From: Limonium bicolor
Taxonomy: Eukaryota; Streptophyta; Magnoliopsida; Caryophyllales; Plumbaginaceae
NCBI GenBank assembly: GCA_023374045.1
Contig: CM041776.1
Coordinates: forward strand, 479,869,375-479,933,374
Reading direction: 5' to 3'
DNA: 64,000 nucleotides
The position numbers and the translations under genes are program-made. The notes under the pieces were generated by a model, which did no database searches, had not been told where the DNA came from, and saw only the letters and a program-made list of their open reading frames with translations. Positions 11,308 through 22,249 of this stretch are shown piece after piece (within the stretch, counting starts at the first letter, position 1; each line of letters begins with the position of its first letter).

Positions 11308-11316
11308 CTATTTAAG
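11308..11316 (+). promoter_or_regulatory. Putative TATA box of the antisense gene
   Basis: CTATTTAAG lies about 185 bases upstream of the ATG at 11500. It is followed by a long pyrimidine-rich stretch (11320-11480) like the Y-patch of plant core promoters. No other TATA candidate is obvious. Position and sequence fit; activity is inferred. Confidence 0.4.
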
Positions 11317-11499
11317 CTCATCCTCTCCCCTCTATCCTCTTCTCTACCCTTTCAAACTTTCGAACTTCTCTGCTTTGCTCCCAAACTTTCGAACTTCCCT
11401 GCTCTCTAACCTCCTGATTCTCGTTTTTGCGTTCTTTTCCCCATCGCACTTCCTTCCTCTACTTGATCGTCCATACTTCGTCAACCTCCTTTGCTTGTA

Positions 11500-14400
11500 A
11501 TGGCTCTGTCAAACCCAAGCTCCTCTGTTCCGGCGTCGGCGGGGTCGACACTTTTCACCGACGGGGAAAAGTGCGTTTTTGAAGATCCCGCCGTTCCTTC
11601 CGAAGATATCTGCGGGGACTACCCTCGCCAGGGCACCGGCTCTAGCCTTACCGTGAGAGATTTGAAGAAACTCATGAAAGGCGTACAAGTCCCACTGGGG
11701 TCGAAGATTCGTGTGCCGGAGCCGACGGCGCACCCTTTCAACTACTTTGGGGATGGCTTCGTGGTGTATCGGGAGCACCTTCACCGCGGCCTGCGTTTCC
11801 CCCCGCACCCCTTTGTTCTTGGCTTCCTATCCCGCCGGCGTTGCACTCTTGCCCATCTGAACCCCAATGCTCTGGGTTGTCTGCACGCCTTCCTCTCTGT
11901 CTGCGCGGAGAACGACATTACTCCCGATGCGCGGGAGTTTGTAAATTTCTTCACCACCAGGGTGAACACTACTACCACGGAGGAGGACATCTCCGTCTTG
12001 GCTGTTTCCGGGTACTCCTTTTTTAAACGTGTGAGCCTGGAGAGCGGCTGGTCTTCCAACTGGTTCGTTTTCTACCCCCCGAGGGGGACTTTTATCGGAG
12101 TCTCCCACGTCGGAGACATAGCTAAGGGGCAGCTTGCCTCTCCGCTACCTTCTTCCGCAAACCCGTCTCCGGTTGGAGACATACTCAAGAAGCTGAGTTC
12201 ATCGGCACTCCACCCCATCACCTTCTTCCTCTCCGAAGAGAGACTGAACAAAACTCGGGCGAAGATCGACCGTACGTATTCTCCTTGTGTTCCTTCTTCC
12301 TTTATTAGTTTCCGGTTGGTTTTCTTACTTCTTCTCTTCATCATAGCTTTTGTTCAAACGGGTGGGAAATTTTCTCTCCGCTACAACTGGGAGCTTGTTG
12401 ACTATAGAGCTACCGAAGAGAAGAAAGGAGCCCCGCCTGCTCCCTCCGGTGGAAAAACTCGGAGTCCCACTGGTAGCAAGACCGCTGGTACTAAGAGGAA
12501 AGCCCCCGAGGGGCCCAGAAAAGTTGATCAGCAAAAAATTAAATTAATGCGAAAGGAAAAGCATGTTACCGAAATGGGTTCAACCGACCCCCCCGCTACT
12601 GTCCCTCCGGAAACAGGTACTTCTGTATCTACTCCTTCCTGTAGTCCGGGTAGAGTTAAGAAAGATGTGGATTTAACTCCCATGTCGTCCCTCTTCCCTG
12701 ACCTGCATGGCTTTTTTTGCGTAGACGAAGCTTTAACTCAAAATACTGATTCCATTTTTTCCACTGGTATACCCTTCCGCAGCCTCTTTTTGTCCTTCCT
12801 TTTGCTTTTACTTCTTGTTTTCCGTTTGATTACTTATGATTTTGTCTTTTGCAGCCCCTGTTCCGCCCTCCGCAGATCCTGAGCCCGAAAGGGAGCGCCG
12901 ACTCGTGCGCGGTGTTACAATAAGAGAAGGTGGGGCTCCAGAGGGAAAAAAGACTCGCAAAGCTCCGCCCGGTAAAGGCAAGGGTATTGCCGAGGTTGGT
13001 GTGGAGGAAAGTTCTTCCTCGGACTTGTCTGACGGCCCTTCTCAAGAGGCTCCTCCGTCCGGAGCTAGGAGCAAGCATGCGGAGGACAGATCTTCTCCTC
13101 CACCGCGGGCTGATCCTTCGGTCTGCGGTCCTTCTCCGAAATTGGACTGGGGCTACCACCGAGGAAATCCGGTTCCTCGCATTCCATTCGTCCGTGGAAT
13201 GAGGTACAAGGCCTTCTGGTCTACCGCTGCGAAGGCAGCCAACAACAACAATGGCATTTTCGCCCCAGGCTCTCATCCGACTCCCTTAAAACAAAAACTT
13301 CGGATTGGGGAGGGTAGTTCTGACGCCATTGTCCGCCACTCTCTTCCGGAGAACGTGGCTTTTGAGCGCCTTTGGAGCGCTTTAACTCAGGTTTCTTTCC
13401 TTTGCACATACTTTTCTCGTAAGACCTTCTGTTTTTTATTCTTATACTCTTGTCTTTTAGGCCATGGCGATGGCTCAATGCGTTGAGACCCAATCTCAAT
13501 ATTCCTCCCAAGTTCTCCGCTATCATGGAGCCCGCGCGGAGAGGTACAAGAAGGCTGTTGAAGAAGAAAAAACCCGGGCTCAAGAAACTCTTGCACGAGC
13601 GGAGGCCCAATTTGAAGCCGAAAAAGCCGCCCTCCGGGAGGAACTCCAAGAAACTGCCTCTATCGATCAAGAGGATACGATCAACAAGCTGCAGGCTTCT
13701 TTCGACGACCAGAAGCGGGTGCTGGAAGAGGAAGCTGAAGACTTCCGGAAGGTTGCTGAAGAGATCCAGAAATCCACCGAGGATCTTCGGTCTTCTTTCG
13801 AGTCTGAGCTGGAAAAAAAGAACCAACTCCTGTAAGCAGCTGAAGCCAAACAGAGTGATCTCCAAGCCGGCCTTGAATCGGAGAGGCAGAAGCTTGCGGA
13901 AGCTGCTCTTCGGATTGAAGAGTTTGAGGCAGAGGCGGAAGCTCAGAAGAAAAAGGCTTCCGGTAACTTTCATATCTTCGAAAGCTCCTGCTTTCCCTTG
14001 TTATCTCTTGTTAATCCTTTGTTCTTTATTACAGAAAATCCAACTCCTCGTCGAAGGCTGCCCGAAACTCCGACTTTGGCTTAAAAAGGTGTCCGGACTT
14101 AAAGCTTCACTAATTACTTCAGAGTCGGAGAGAGAACGATACCGGAGCCTTACCCAGTCCTATAAGAACCAGGTGGCGAAGTTAAAGGGGGCTCTCAAGG
14201 AGACACGATCGGAACTTCAAGCGAAGGACCGCACTGTTTCAGGCCTTAAAGAGGCGCTCTCTTCCCAATGCCGCAAACTTGCTAGAGAGAGCCAACGAAT
14301 TGTGTCGGAGTTTTTCTCCGAGAAGCAACAATCCGTGGATGAAGCTCTTTATGAGAGCCTAGAGTTTGAAGCGCTTGCTCGCGCCACCGGATATCACGAG

Positions 14401-14553
14401 GAGCTACTGAGGTTTTCTCGCCCTACGGGGAATACGTGTTTTGCCCCATCTTTTATGGGTTCAGTTGCTGCACGGGCCCGGAGTGATGCCGCTCTCTCTC
14501 CGGTAGGCGAGAAAGAAGACTCCGAAGGAAGCACCTCAACTCTTCAGAAGTGA
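11500..14553 (+). pseudogene. Antisense five-exon gene of E3 (aORF; gypsy-associated coiled-coil protein)
   Basis: A gene-like structure opposite to E3 transcription. The predicted exons are 11500-12271, 12347-12766, 12855-13390, 13461-13962 and 14035-14553, separated by GT-AG introns of 75, 88, 70 and 72 bases. Joining the first four keeps one frame across the phase-1, phase-1 and phase-0 junctions, which supports real introns. Residues 1 to about 240 resemble the plant 'putative gypsy type transposon' domain (Pfam Transposase_28): the patterns LRFPPHPFVLGFL, ALGCLHAFLSVC and GWSSNWFVFYPP are visible. The middle is basic and proline-rich. Exons 4-5 encode a long coiled coil. Breaks: an in-frame TAA at 13833 inside the coiled coil, and a phase mismatch at intron 4 that suggests a small indel in exon 5. 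Intron 1 is a multiple of three without a stop, so unspliced RNA also reads through. Function is unknown. Confidence 0.75.
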
Positions 14554-14674
14554 ACACAAGAGTCCGAAAAGCTTGCGGAAGACCCTACAGAGCCTGCAAC
14601 ATAATTTTTTTTTCTTTTGCTTCATAGTTTGTTATAGCTATCACATATTTTGTTCCCGAGTACTAAAGTGTTTG
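14554..14674 (+). other. Downstream region of the antisense gene, interrupted by E4
   Basis: About 120 bases after the TGA at 14551. They include ACATAATTTTTTTTTC, which could serve 3'-end formation of the antisense transcript. The E4 insertion follows; GTTTG at 14670-14674 is its left target duplication. Continuation of the same E3 sequence is at 22815. Confidence 0.4.
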
Positions 14675-15233
14675 TGAAAACGTATAATTTGGTTCTACAC
14701 GTTAACATCGAGAGACTATAAACCGAACACCAAGAAATATAGTGGTTCGGCCAATGATTCGGCCTACGTCCACTTCTAGACAATATCTTTATTCTTTCTT
14801 TTGGTATTACAAGTTTAGAGAGCTTTCTAATGTTTTCTCTCTCTTCTAATATTGTGTCCCATTACAAATGAGCCCCCCATCTCTATTTATAGACTTTCTA
14901 TGGTGATGTCTCTCTCTTAATCCTTGTACATGTGTTATCACTTTATTAGAGCCACCTTCTTGATTTTGGTACATCTCTCCTTTGTAAAGCCTTCCGCCCC
15001 CTAAGTGTGAGATGTCGGATCCGGTCACGGGGCACGGGGCCGGAATAAGGGGCCCGATCATGGAGTGCGGGGCCGGAATACGGGACCCGATTTATGGAAT
15101 GCGGGCCGGAATGACGTTTGTGCCCAAACTGGAGCCCGAACAAGGTCCTGAAGGGGTCCCGGGGTCTGGACCGGGATCTTGTGGCCTAGACTGTTTTGAC
15201 CCCCTTGTCTTCGTCATATTCTTATCCTTGTCA
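14675..15233 (-). repeat. E4 3' LTR
   Basis: This 559-bp LTR begins TGAAAACGTATAATTTGG and ends CTTATCCTTGTCA on the plus strand. It is essentially identical to 22250-22809. The short ORFs inside it are duplicated in both LTRs and are not genes. Confidence 0.95.
15025..15115. repeat. 33-bp GC-rich tandem repeat in the E4 LTR
   Basis: Three units with the core GGGGCCGGAATA lie at 15036, 15069 and about 15102, alternating with GGGCCCGATC-like blocks. The same array is in the right LTR (22600-22690). On the minus strand it lies upstream of the TATA box, i.e. in U3. Confidence 0.75.
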
Positions 15234-15421
15234 TCAGTCCCACAAGTTCTACTTTTTCCTACTTGAAAAAGTGGAACTTACAAAGAAAAATTGAAATTTA
15301 CATTCTTTCTTCCCTTCTCCTATCTTCTAGTCCCACAAGTTCTTTTTCTTTTAGTATTTACAAAGAAAAATGAACTTACAAAAAGAAAGTTGGTATAGTG
15401 CAATCAAAGTCCCACAAGTGT
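15234..15421 (-). promoter_or_regulatory. E4 polypurine tract with two additional PPT-like copies
   Basis: On the minus strand AGAACTTGTGGGACTGA abuts the 3' LTR. Further copies of CTTGTGGGACT with A/G-rich 5' flanks lie at about 15329-15345 and 15408-15421 (spacing 93 and 79 bases). Only the first is in the canonical PPT position. Confidence 0.7.
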
Positions 15422-15930
15422 GTTCCCTCTGACAAATTGGAAATTCTGGGACATTAATCTTTGAGATAATATATCTTGATGGACGGATCCCATTATATCT
15501 TGATGGATGGATCCCATAATATCTTGATGGATGGATCCCCTGATGTTCTGTCATATAACATTTGAGAAGGCCAGAAATCCAGAAGTCCAGAAGTCCATAA
15601 TAAGATCTTCATAAAGAAGACCAATAGTTCTTTTAATAAGAACCATTCCCTTTTTTGAAAGGGTGTAATAATATGATGATGAAATCTTTTCTTATATTAG
15701 CCAAAGGATGTTAATTCCCTTAAAGGGAGAATAAAGATAATATATTTTCCCAACTTTGCTTATGCTAGCCAAAGGATGGTACTTGTGATTCAAGTATGGT
15801 GTAGCGTCCCACACCTAACAATGCACCCATTACAGGCGACCAGAGCTCCTGATGGGTCCAGAGATGGGTTTTTTTTTTTTTGTTGGCTCGATGGCCGGGT
15901 TTCATTTCAACCCAAAGTGTTACTTTTCAA
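15422..15930. other. E4 non-coding interior with short GATGGATCC repeats
   Basis: AT-rich, no credible ORF. ATATCTTGATGGA[C/T]GGATCCC recurs three times at 15470-15540 with a spacing of about 27-29 bases. GCCAAAGGATG occurs at 15700 and 15769. Confidence 0.5.
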
Positions 15931-16314
15931 GGCACAAGTGCCTGCGGCTCGTTGGCCGGTGCTTTCTTTTTCTTTCAAGGCATGATAGCCTGCCGCTCGT
16001 TGGCGGGTGCTTTCTTTTTCTTTCAAGGCGTGATAGCCTGCCGCTCGTTGGCGGGTGCTTTCTTTTTCTTTCAAGGCATGATAGCCTGCCGCTCATTGGC
16101 GGGTGCTTTCTTTTTCTTTCAAGGCGTGATAGCCTGCCGCTCGTTGGCGGGTGCTTTCTTTTTCTTTCAAGGCGTGATAGCCTGCCGCTCGTTGGCGGGT
16201 GCTTTCTTTTTCTTTCAAGGCGTGATAGCCTGCCGCTCGTTGGCGGGTGCTTTCTTTTTCTTTCAAGGCGTGATAGCCTGCCGCTCGTTGGCGGGTGCTT
16301 TCTTTTATTACCTC
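15931..16314. repeat. 48-bp tandem array in E4 (eight units)
   Basis: Units start at 15931, 15979, 16027, 16075, 16123, 16171, 16219 and 16267. The core is GATAGCCTGCCGCTCGTTGG followed by a pyrimidine run. The first and last units are diverged. Because 48 is a multiple of three, long spurious ORFs with a 16-residue repeat (RDSLPLVGGCFLFLSR) appear in two plus frames; I do not call these coding. Confidence 0.95.
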
Positions 16315-19300
16315 AGAGGGTGATCAGTCCCCTGGAAAAAGGTACCTGCACTTTCTTCATAAACTTATTAGTATGATAGTGCAGAAATGGTGCAAAGCCT
16401 TTGAAATTTTGTTGAGATTGATTTTTTGCAAAATACCAATTTTGAAGGTATCCAAAAATAATAGAAAAATTTTTTTAAGTGCCTGCTTTAGAAATAATAT
16501 TGATGCAGCTTGTAAAAAAGTGGCGTGAACTTTAGAAACTTATCCGGTCCTGCACCAGTATGTTGCCAGACCTTTACTGTAATGTCCCTTGCCTGGGGCA
16601 GAATTTGAGTTTGATAGATACATAACTTTTGTGTTTGAAGCCTTTCAGCCGGTTTAGCCTGTTGTTTGAGCCCGAGGTGTGTTAAATTTCTCCAAATAGG
16701 TCTTCCTCCTCTTCAGATTGTGGAAGCATTTTTGACTGATCTATTCTTCAAAGTGCCGCTGTCTGGACCTTTGGTTGGTGGGTAGGCTACTTTGAGGAAT
16801 CTGTTGATAGTTGCTACAAATGGTAGTATTTCGTTTGCCCATCACTTTTCTGCTGAAGACTCCGTTAGCTTTTGGAAGCCTCCATTCTTTGTTACCTCAG
16901 AGCAACAGTGAAGTAAAATAGAGAGTGAGTGCTAATTTTTTGAGGCCAAATTGATGCAAATCTAATCAGAGATAACGGAAGATAATTCCTTGATCAGGAA
17001 GCACAAAACAGATGCAATTTTATGTAGAAAAATTCATATTGTGTAGCAACGGTAAATAGAGGCATTACTCATGTAAATTTTGAAATCAATCTTCAATATC
17101 AATAACCTTTAAATTAGCAGTTTCAACAGTTTAATAGAGTTGGCAGAAGTACGGTGTGTTAACAGCTGTATTCCATATATGATTTTGGAGTAATGAGTAA
17201 TACACGCAGATTTCAATCTCATAATATGTTGGACATTTGTGATTAGATAGAGCATACATGTAACAACAGTAGCATTACTTTAAGCAACATGACAAAAGCA
17301 GTTTCAGCTCCTATCAGAGGTAGGTAAGTAATGTCAGAAGTAAGAAAGATTCATAAGCAAATCAACTCATGTTCTACTGTTATGTAAACGAAGCAAAACT
17401 GCTGTTGCTGGAAAAGTATTTCCATAGGTAAGAGAGTTACTGTTATAGTCCTGTTGATAAGCCTATCCTTGCTTATTACCTCAGAGCTTAATCAGCAGAA
17501 ACTCAAGGTTTAAAGACTACACATGACTTTGGCTTCAGGTGACCATAGCAGCAGTAAAGAATACAACAGATTTCAACACCAATTTCAATTTTGTGTAATC
17601 TAAAGCAGTGTAGCTCAACACAATCAAGCCTGTTATAGACAAACGTTTATCAAATCCGCATTTAAACAAAGGCAAGGGATTTGAGGCAATGACAGCATTA
17701 CTCTTTGCTGGAGGAATATAAAAGCAGGTATCAAAAGGTATTATTAACGCAGATCACAAAATGTTTTAAGATACTCAAACTTTGATGAACATGTCTTGGT
17801 ACGTACACTCATGATCAAGCGTGGACAGCTTTCAGCCATTTACTAACTTAATCAATTTTTGTCAATGAATCAGAAAGAGAGTACGCATTAGCTTGTAATC
17901 ATAGCAGCAAAATCAGACCAACAACCATAGCGGATACAGGATTATCCTTGTCCGCAGAAGCTTTTTCAAACAATAACTGAGCAAAGTCGAAATCAGAAAC
18001 TAGCCGTAGAAGGCAGCGCAAAATAATTGGATGAACCTGAAGCATATAAACAGAAAAAGGTCTAAACAGAACTGAGGGAACTGGGTAAAGCTTTGGGTAA
18101 CAGCAGCAGCAGTAATGTCTATAGTCGAGAAATCTGTTTGCATATAGCTTATCAGCAAATCAAGAATAACTCCTTATGGATGGGCAGAGGGACCAAAATA
18201 AAAGCCAAATGGGTCTAGGTCAATCAGAACTTTAGAAATTAAAACTTGCATAATATTGATTATATCAGAAATTCAGAGAACAGTTCACGCAGGAATAAGC
18301 ATACATGTTTCTTATTGTTAGAAGCAAACGGATATAACCCCGATAGTCACACAGTGAAGTTGAGTTGCATCAGTAAAACAAAAAGATCTAGTTTGCAAGT
18401 TATGTGTTCGCTAGAATGGATCTCTTGATCAAATAATAGTTTTGGAAGGCAAAATAATATGGTAAAAAGGTGAGCATTTGCTTGTATAACCGAACTGGGC
18501 AGTATAAACTAGAGTGGTACAACCGATATTAAACAAGGCAAATGATCAAGCAGACTGAAATGGCATACTTATGATAGCGGAGATTAGTTTGTTTTGTAAA
18601 AACAATAACATAGCTGCAACAAGAGGCATGCACCGATCATAGGTCATCCTAATCAGAGCTGTTTTAAGACCAGAAACAAGACAAAGACATGTTTCAGCAC
18701 TACAAACGGTATATATTTGATTTTCCCCTTTCTTTTTCTAAAAGCATGCGCAGATTACAGCAGTGGTGTAGATAGAGGCAAAAAATGATTTTTGTCTTCA
18801 AGACAAATACGCAGAATGAAGTCAGGATTTCTACAGCTTACTAGAGTTGTTTCTTTGGTTTAGATTGAATGAAGTGCAAGATCAAAGGCTGGTGAAGCTA
18901 TATTTTTTTTAAAAAAAACTAAACAGCGAAGCAGAGACAAGGTGTCCGTAGCGGAGTCGACAGTTGGAATGAAGCCGCAGTAGCTGGAAACAACAGCAGT
19001 GTTTCTATCTTCAGAACAAACTTTAATTCAGAGTTATGAATAGAAAGCTAGTATTGTTGTGCAACAGCCTAGCAACTGCAGTAGCAACAGGATCTATAGT
19101 AGCATTTTTTCTTCAGTAAGACCGGTAACAAATGAAGTATTATCCTATAAACAGAATTTGTCCAGATTATAGCAGTTCCCAAAACAGAGAGCAGAATCTA
19201 GCAAACTACCAACTACCAATCCTCAATTTTTGAAAGCGCGATGTAAAAGGGTAGCGGATAACAGCAAGTAAATGGAAACTTATGCGAATTTCAGATAAAA

Positions 19301-20590
19301 GAGACTTAAAACAACAAACTCTGAATAGAAAGCTAACAAACAACTTGTGAACTGTCACAACCTCTGATTGAGCTTAAGGCAGATTATACGCTTGTTCACA
19401 ATATAATCACACACCACTTTTACTAAAGACCTAACAAAATTCACCGAAAACAGATAGGGGCAAAGGCTCAAGCTTCCATATTTAACTGGTTGTTAAGACT
19501 GTTGTATCAAGAACCTTTATCAGAGGCAAAAGTTATAAATGTGAAGTAAAACGGCATGTTTCAGAATTTCAAATGGTGACGGAACCAGCCGCTCTGTAAA
19601 TACTGTTTATGATAAACACCTAATGTCCACTTGTCGATATATGTAGAAATGATAGCAGAAATGATTTGCAAAAAGTGACAGCAAAAATAGAGGTGATACA
19701 AGTAAAATGCAATTCTTTGCTTAATAATAGCTTAACAATCAAGGTTTGAAAGTCAAACTCAAAAAGTATACTTTATTTGTAGTGAAAAGGATTAGCACAA
19801 GAGAATCAGGAGTGATTACAATTCTGAAGTAATAAACTGCTTGAATCACCTAATATTTAAGCGATATAAACTTAGAAGTAAATATAGTGTGCAGCCCACT
19901 TAAATCCTTAGCTTAACAGTAATTCATAGCCTGGGTTCAAAAAGGCTAAATTCTAAAAAGCTTAATCATGTCAGAAAGGGGATTTCAAAGCAAGCTTTGT
20001 AACAACTCAAGAGCAGTAACAGAGTGATTTTGTAACTGTCAGGATTAAAACTCGGCGAAAGAGCTAACAAGGAAAGTGGAATAATATTCTTATGACAGTC
20101 CTTGCTATGTGTGGTCGTAAATCTTTTCGAACAGGAAGCACTCAAGGAAGAAAATCAGAAGAAATTCTGCACAAATCTCAGATTTCCTTTTCAGATTTAG
20201 ATTTGGATGGTCCATAGCTTGAGTACTTTAAATGATCAAAAGTCTGCCAAAACAGCTCTCAGATTCTTAGGCAAAGCCACAAAGCTCCTCATGCATGTCA
20301 TATAACAACAAATGAAAACGTATCAACAGTGACAATCAAGGTTTTTCACGGACTCCACTAAATCAACCAGAATCAGTTTTATCTCACGCACATATGGCCA
20401 ATAGCTTAGATTGAATCTCAATTGTATATCAGAAGCGTTCACATAGCAGTAGTATAGGGTTAATCAAGATTTAAGAAGAAGCTTTGACTTCAGAAAAATT
20501 CGTATAAATCTGGAGAATGGACTTATCTTTTAGTGATTTGCTTTGGGCGCTTTGCAGTAGGCTCCAGTAGCCTTTTCTGAATTGAGGTCG
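16315..20590. other. E4 AT-rich non-coding interior
   Basis: About 4.3 kb without a supported ORF or retroviral motif on either strand. It is rich in short recurring words (CAGCAGTAA, AACAGATTTCAA, GCATTACT). GCATTACT or GCATTA recurs at 17062, 17272, 17695 and 17885, hinting at a decayed repeat of about 200 bases. It probably acts as spacer sequence in the element RNA; no function can be read from it. Confidence 0.6.
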
Positions 20591-20657
20591 TCGTCTAAGC
20601 TACGGCCTTGAGTCGCTCTTCGGTCATGGATGAAGATGTCTTCCGGTCATGACCCTT

Positions 20658-20850
20658 TGTTGCGGCCAAAGAAATCCGATGCGGCCAAAGAGGTTTGTTG
20701 CGGCCAAGTAAATTTGGTGCGGCAAAGAGTTTTGTTGCGGCCAAGTAAATTTGGTGCGGCAAAGAGTTTTGTTGCGGCCAAGGAAGTCCGACTGTCATCC
20801 GGTCATGGGCTGAGTTGATGCGGCCAAGAGAATCGATGCGGCCAAGGAAG
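20658..20850. repeat. Short tandem repeat of TGCGGCCAA (about 19 bp) in E4
   Basis: About nine copies of TGCGGCCAA or TGCGGCAAAG at spacings near 19 bases (20660, 20679, 20698 and so on), including a 36-base duplication. The minus-strand ORF over it simply translates the array. Confidence 0.8.
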
Positions 20851-22229
20851 AAATATCCAGCCAAAGCTGCGCCGCGTCTCTGATGACTTTGAACTTTCAC
20901 GAATTGTTGCCTCCAGGCCTCCTTGATCAAAGAGTCTGTTAGTCTTGATAATTAATGATATTTAAAATAAGACAAAATAATGATCAAAGTACAAAGGTAA
21001 GCAAAATGAATTGTCTGATCAAGCTTGAAGGACTTCTGAATTCGATCTTTCGCCTCAACTATTCTTCGCCGGTTGTTTAGGACCTGGCATCGCTTGAGGT
21101 TGGATATCATCCAGGCGTGTCAACCTTCTTTTTCCAAGTTTTGAGACTGCGAGATTCTACGGATTGACACGGCTCGACCTATTCCGTCGTGGATCAGGCG
21201 GTGTTGGCCTCGCATTTCGATTGTAAACCTTGGAATCAAGGTTGCGTCCTGCTCCGATACTTTGGTCAGTAGAGTCAGGATTATTCTTCGCTTCCAATGT
21301 TCGACAATGCCAGCCCGCGCCATCCTGTGCTTATTGATTTGTTGCAGCCTTGACCGAAAACCTTGATAAATTTTTTCGCGGAAGCTCCTTCTTGAGTAGA
21401 ACGATTCTGCCGCGAGTGACATCTTATTCTCCTCGTCTCTCCCTTTGACCTTCCTGATTTATGCTCCCTTGCTGCTATAGGATCGTCGCATGTTTATTCT
21501 CCCAAAAATCAAGAACTATGTTCATCGTAATGTCTCTTCTTAAACACCTCTTCCGCCTATCACCTCCTTGAAGATTAATTCCTTCGTTGAGAGCCGGAGG
21601 CGAATCAGTCTCCTCGGATAAACGAATTTGTTTTTTTCGTGACTTTGCGCGGAGAATTCGATCTTCGAGATCCCCGCCTTGATGTAATCCGGCGCTCTTT
21701 CGAGTCTCACTTGCTTATCGTACTTCGAATTCCGGATCGTGTAAACGGAACTTTGGATGGATTTAATGGGATGGATCTCTCCGGCTTCACTTCCTGATCG
21801 GATAACTATTCTTTTTCGTGGTTAAATTCTTTTGGAGCCTTGATTGTTCAACATGCTTTATCCTCGTTAAATTTCAACCGAGAATCTCCTGTTTTGCTTT
21901 ATCCGCTCCAAATTGCAAAACTCTGATTTCGCATTATCTTGAGTGAAATCCAATTGGAGCTTCTATCATCGATTCCTCGTGGGTGGATCCATCGATCATC
22001 TTTGATTGTGGCTAACTTTGCCGATGTCGTTTATTTTTCATAGATAACCTTCTTGAGTTTGTCGAAAGGGTGGATCGACCGCTTCTATCGTAAAATGACT
22101 TTCTCATTATCGACATAATCTTCTCTTTCTTCTTACAAGACTGCCGTACGTCAAATCTCAAGGAATCAAGAACCTTGCAATGCAAAACTTTTTTTTTCGA
22201 ACCTGTGGATGGATCGTAGTTAACGTCCT
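20851..22229. other. E4 5' interior between PBS and array, largely non-coding
   Basis: This is the leader side of E4. The first bases after the PBS (minus strand, ACTACGATCCATCCACAG) resemble the E3 leader (CCACGATCCGATCCACAAG), evidence of common origin. One 100-residue minus ORF (21422-21120) is listed separately. No gag signature is seen where E3 has its gag. Confidence 0.55.
21120..21422 (-). CDS. Unrecognised 100-residue ORF in E4
   Basis: A basic protein starting MSLAAESFYSRRSFREKI on the minus strand, about 830 bases downstream of the PBS in the sense of the element, i.e. where gag begins in related elements. I see no capsid, zinc-knuckle or protease motif, and no membrane segment. 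It may be a decayed gag start or a chance ORF. Its only support is position, strand and absence of stops. Confidence 0.2.
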   Translation of the reverse strand: MSLAAESFYSRRSFREKIYQGFRSRLQQINKHRMARAGIVEHWKRRIILTLLTKVSEQDATLIPRFTIEMRGQHRLIHDGIGRAVSIRRISQSQNLEKEG

Positions 22230-22247
22230 TTCCCACAGACGGCGCCA
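22230..22247 (-). promoter_or_regulatory. E4 primer-binding site
   Basis: The minus strand reads TGGCGCCGTCTGTGGGAA, two bases inside the right LTR. It is identical to the E3 site at 28707-28724. Confidence 0.85.
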
Positions 22248-22249
22248 AA

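Noticed and set aside
13221..13973. A 250-residue minus-strand ORF over the antisense gene
   Set aside because: A shadow of the coiled-coil exons; it crosses predicted introns and has low-complexity Leu/Phe content.
15852..16376. A 174-residue protein with a 16-residue repeat
   Set aside because: Created by a 48-bp array whose period is a multiple of three; a second frame is equally open and there is no start context or domain.
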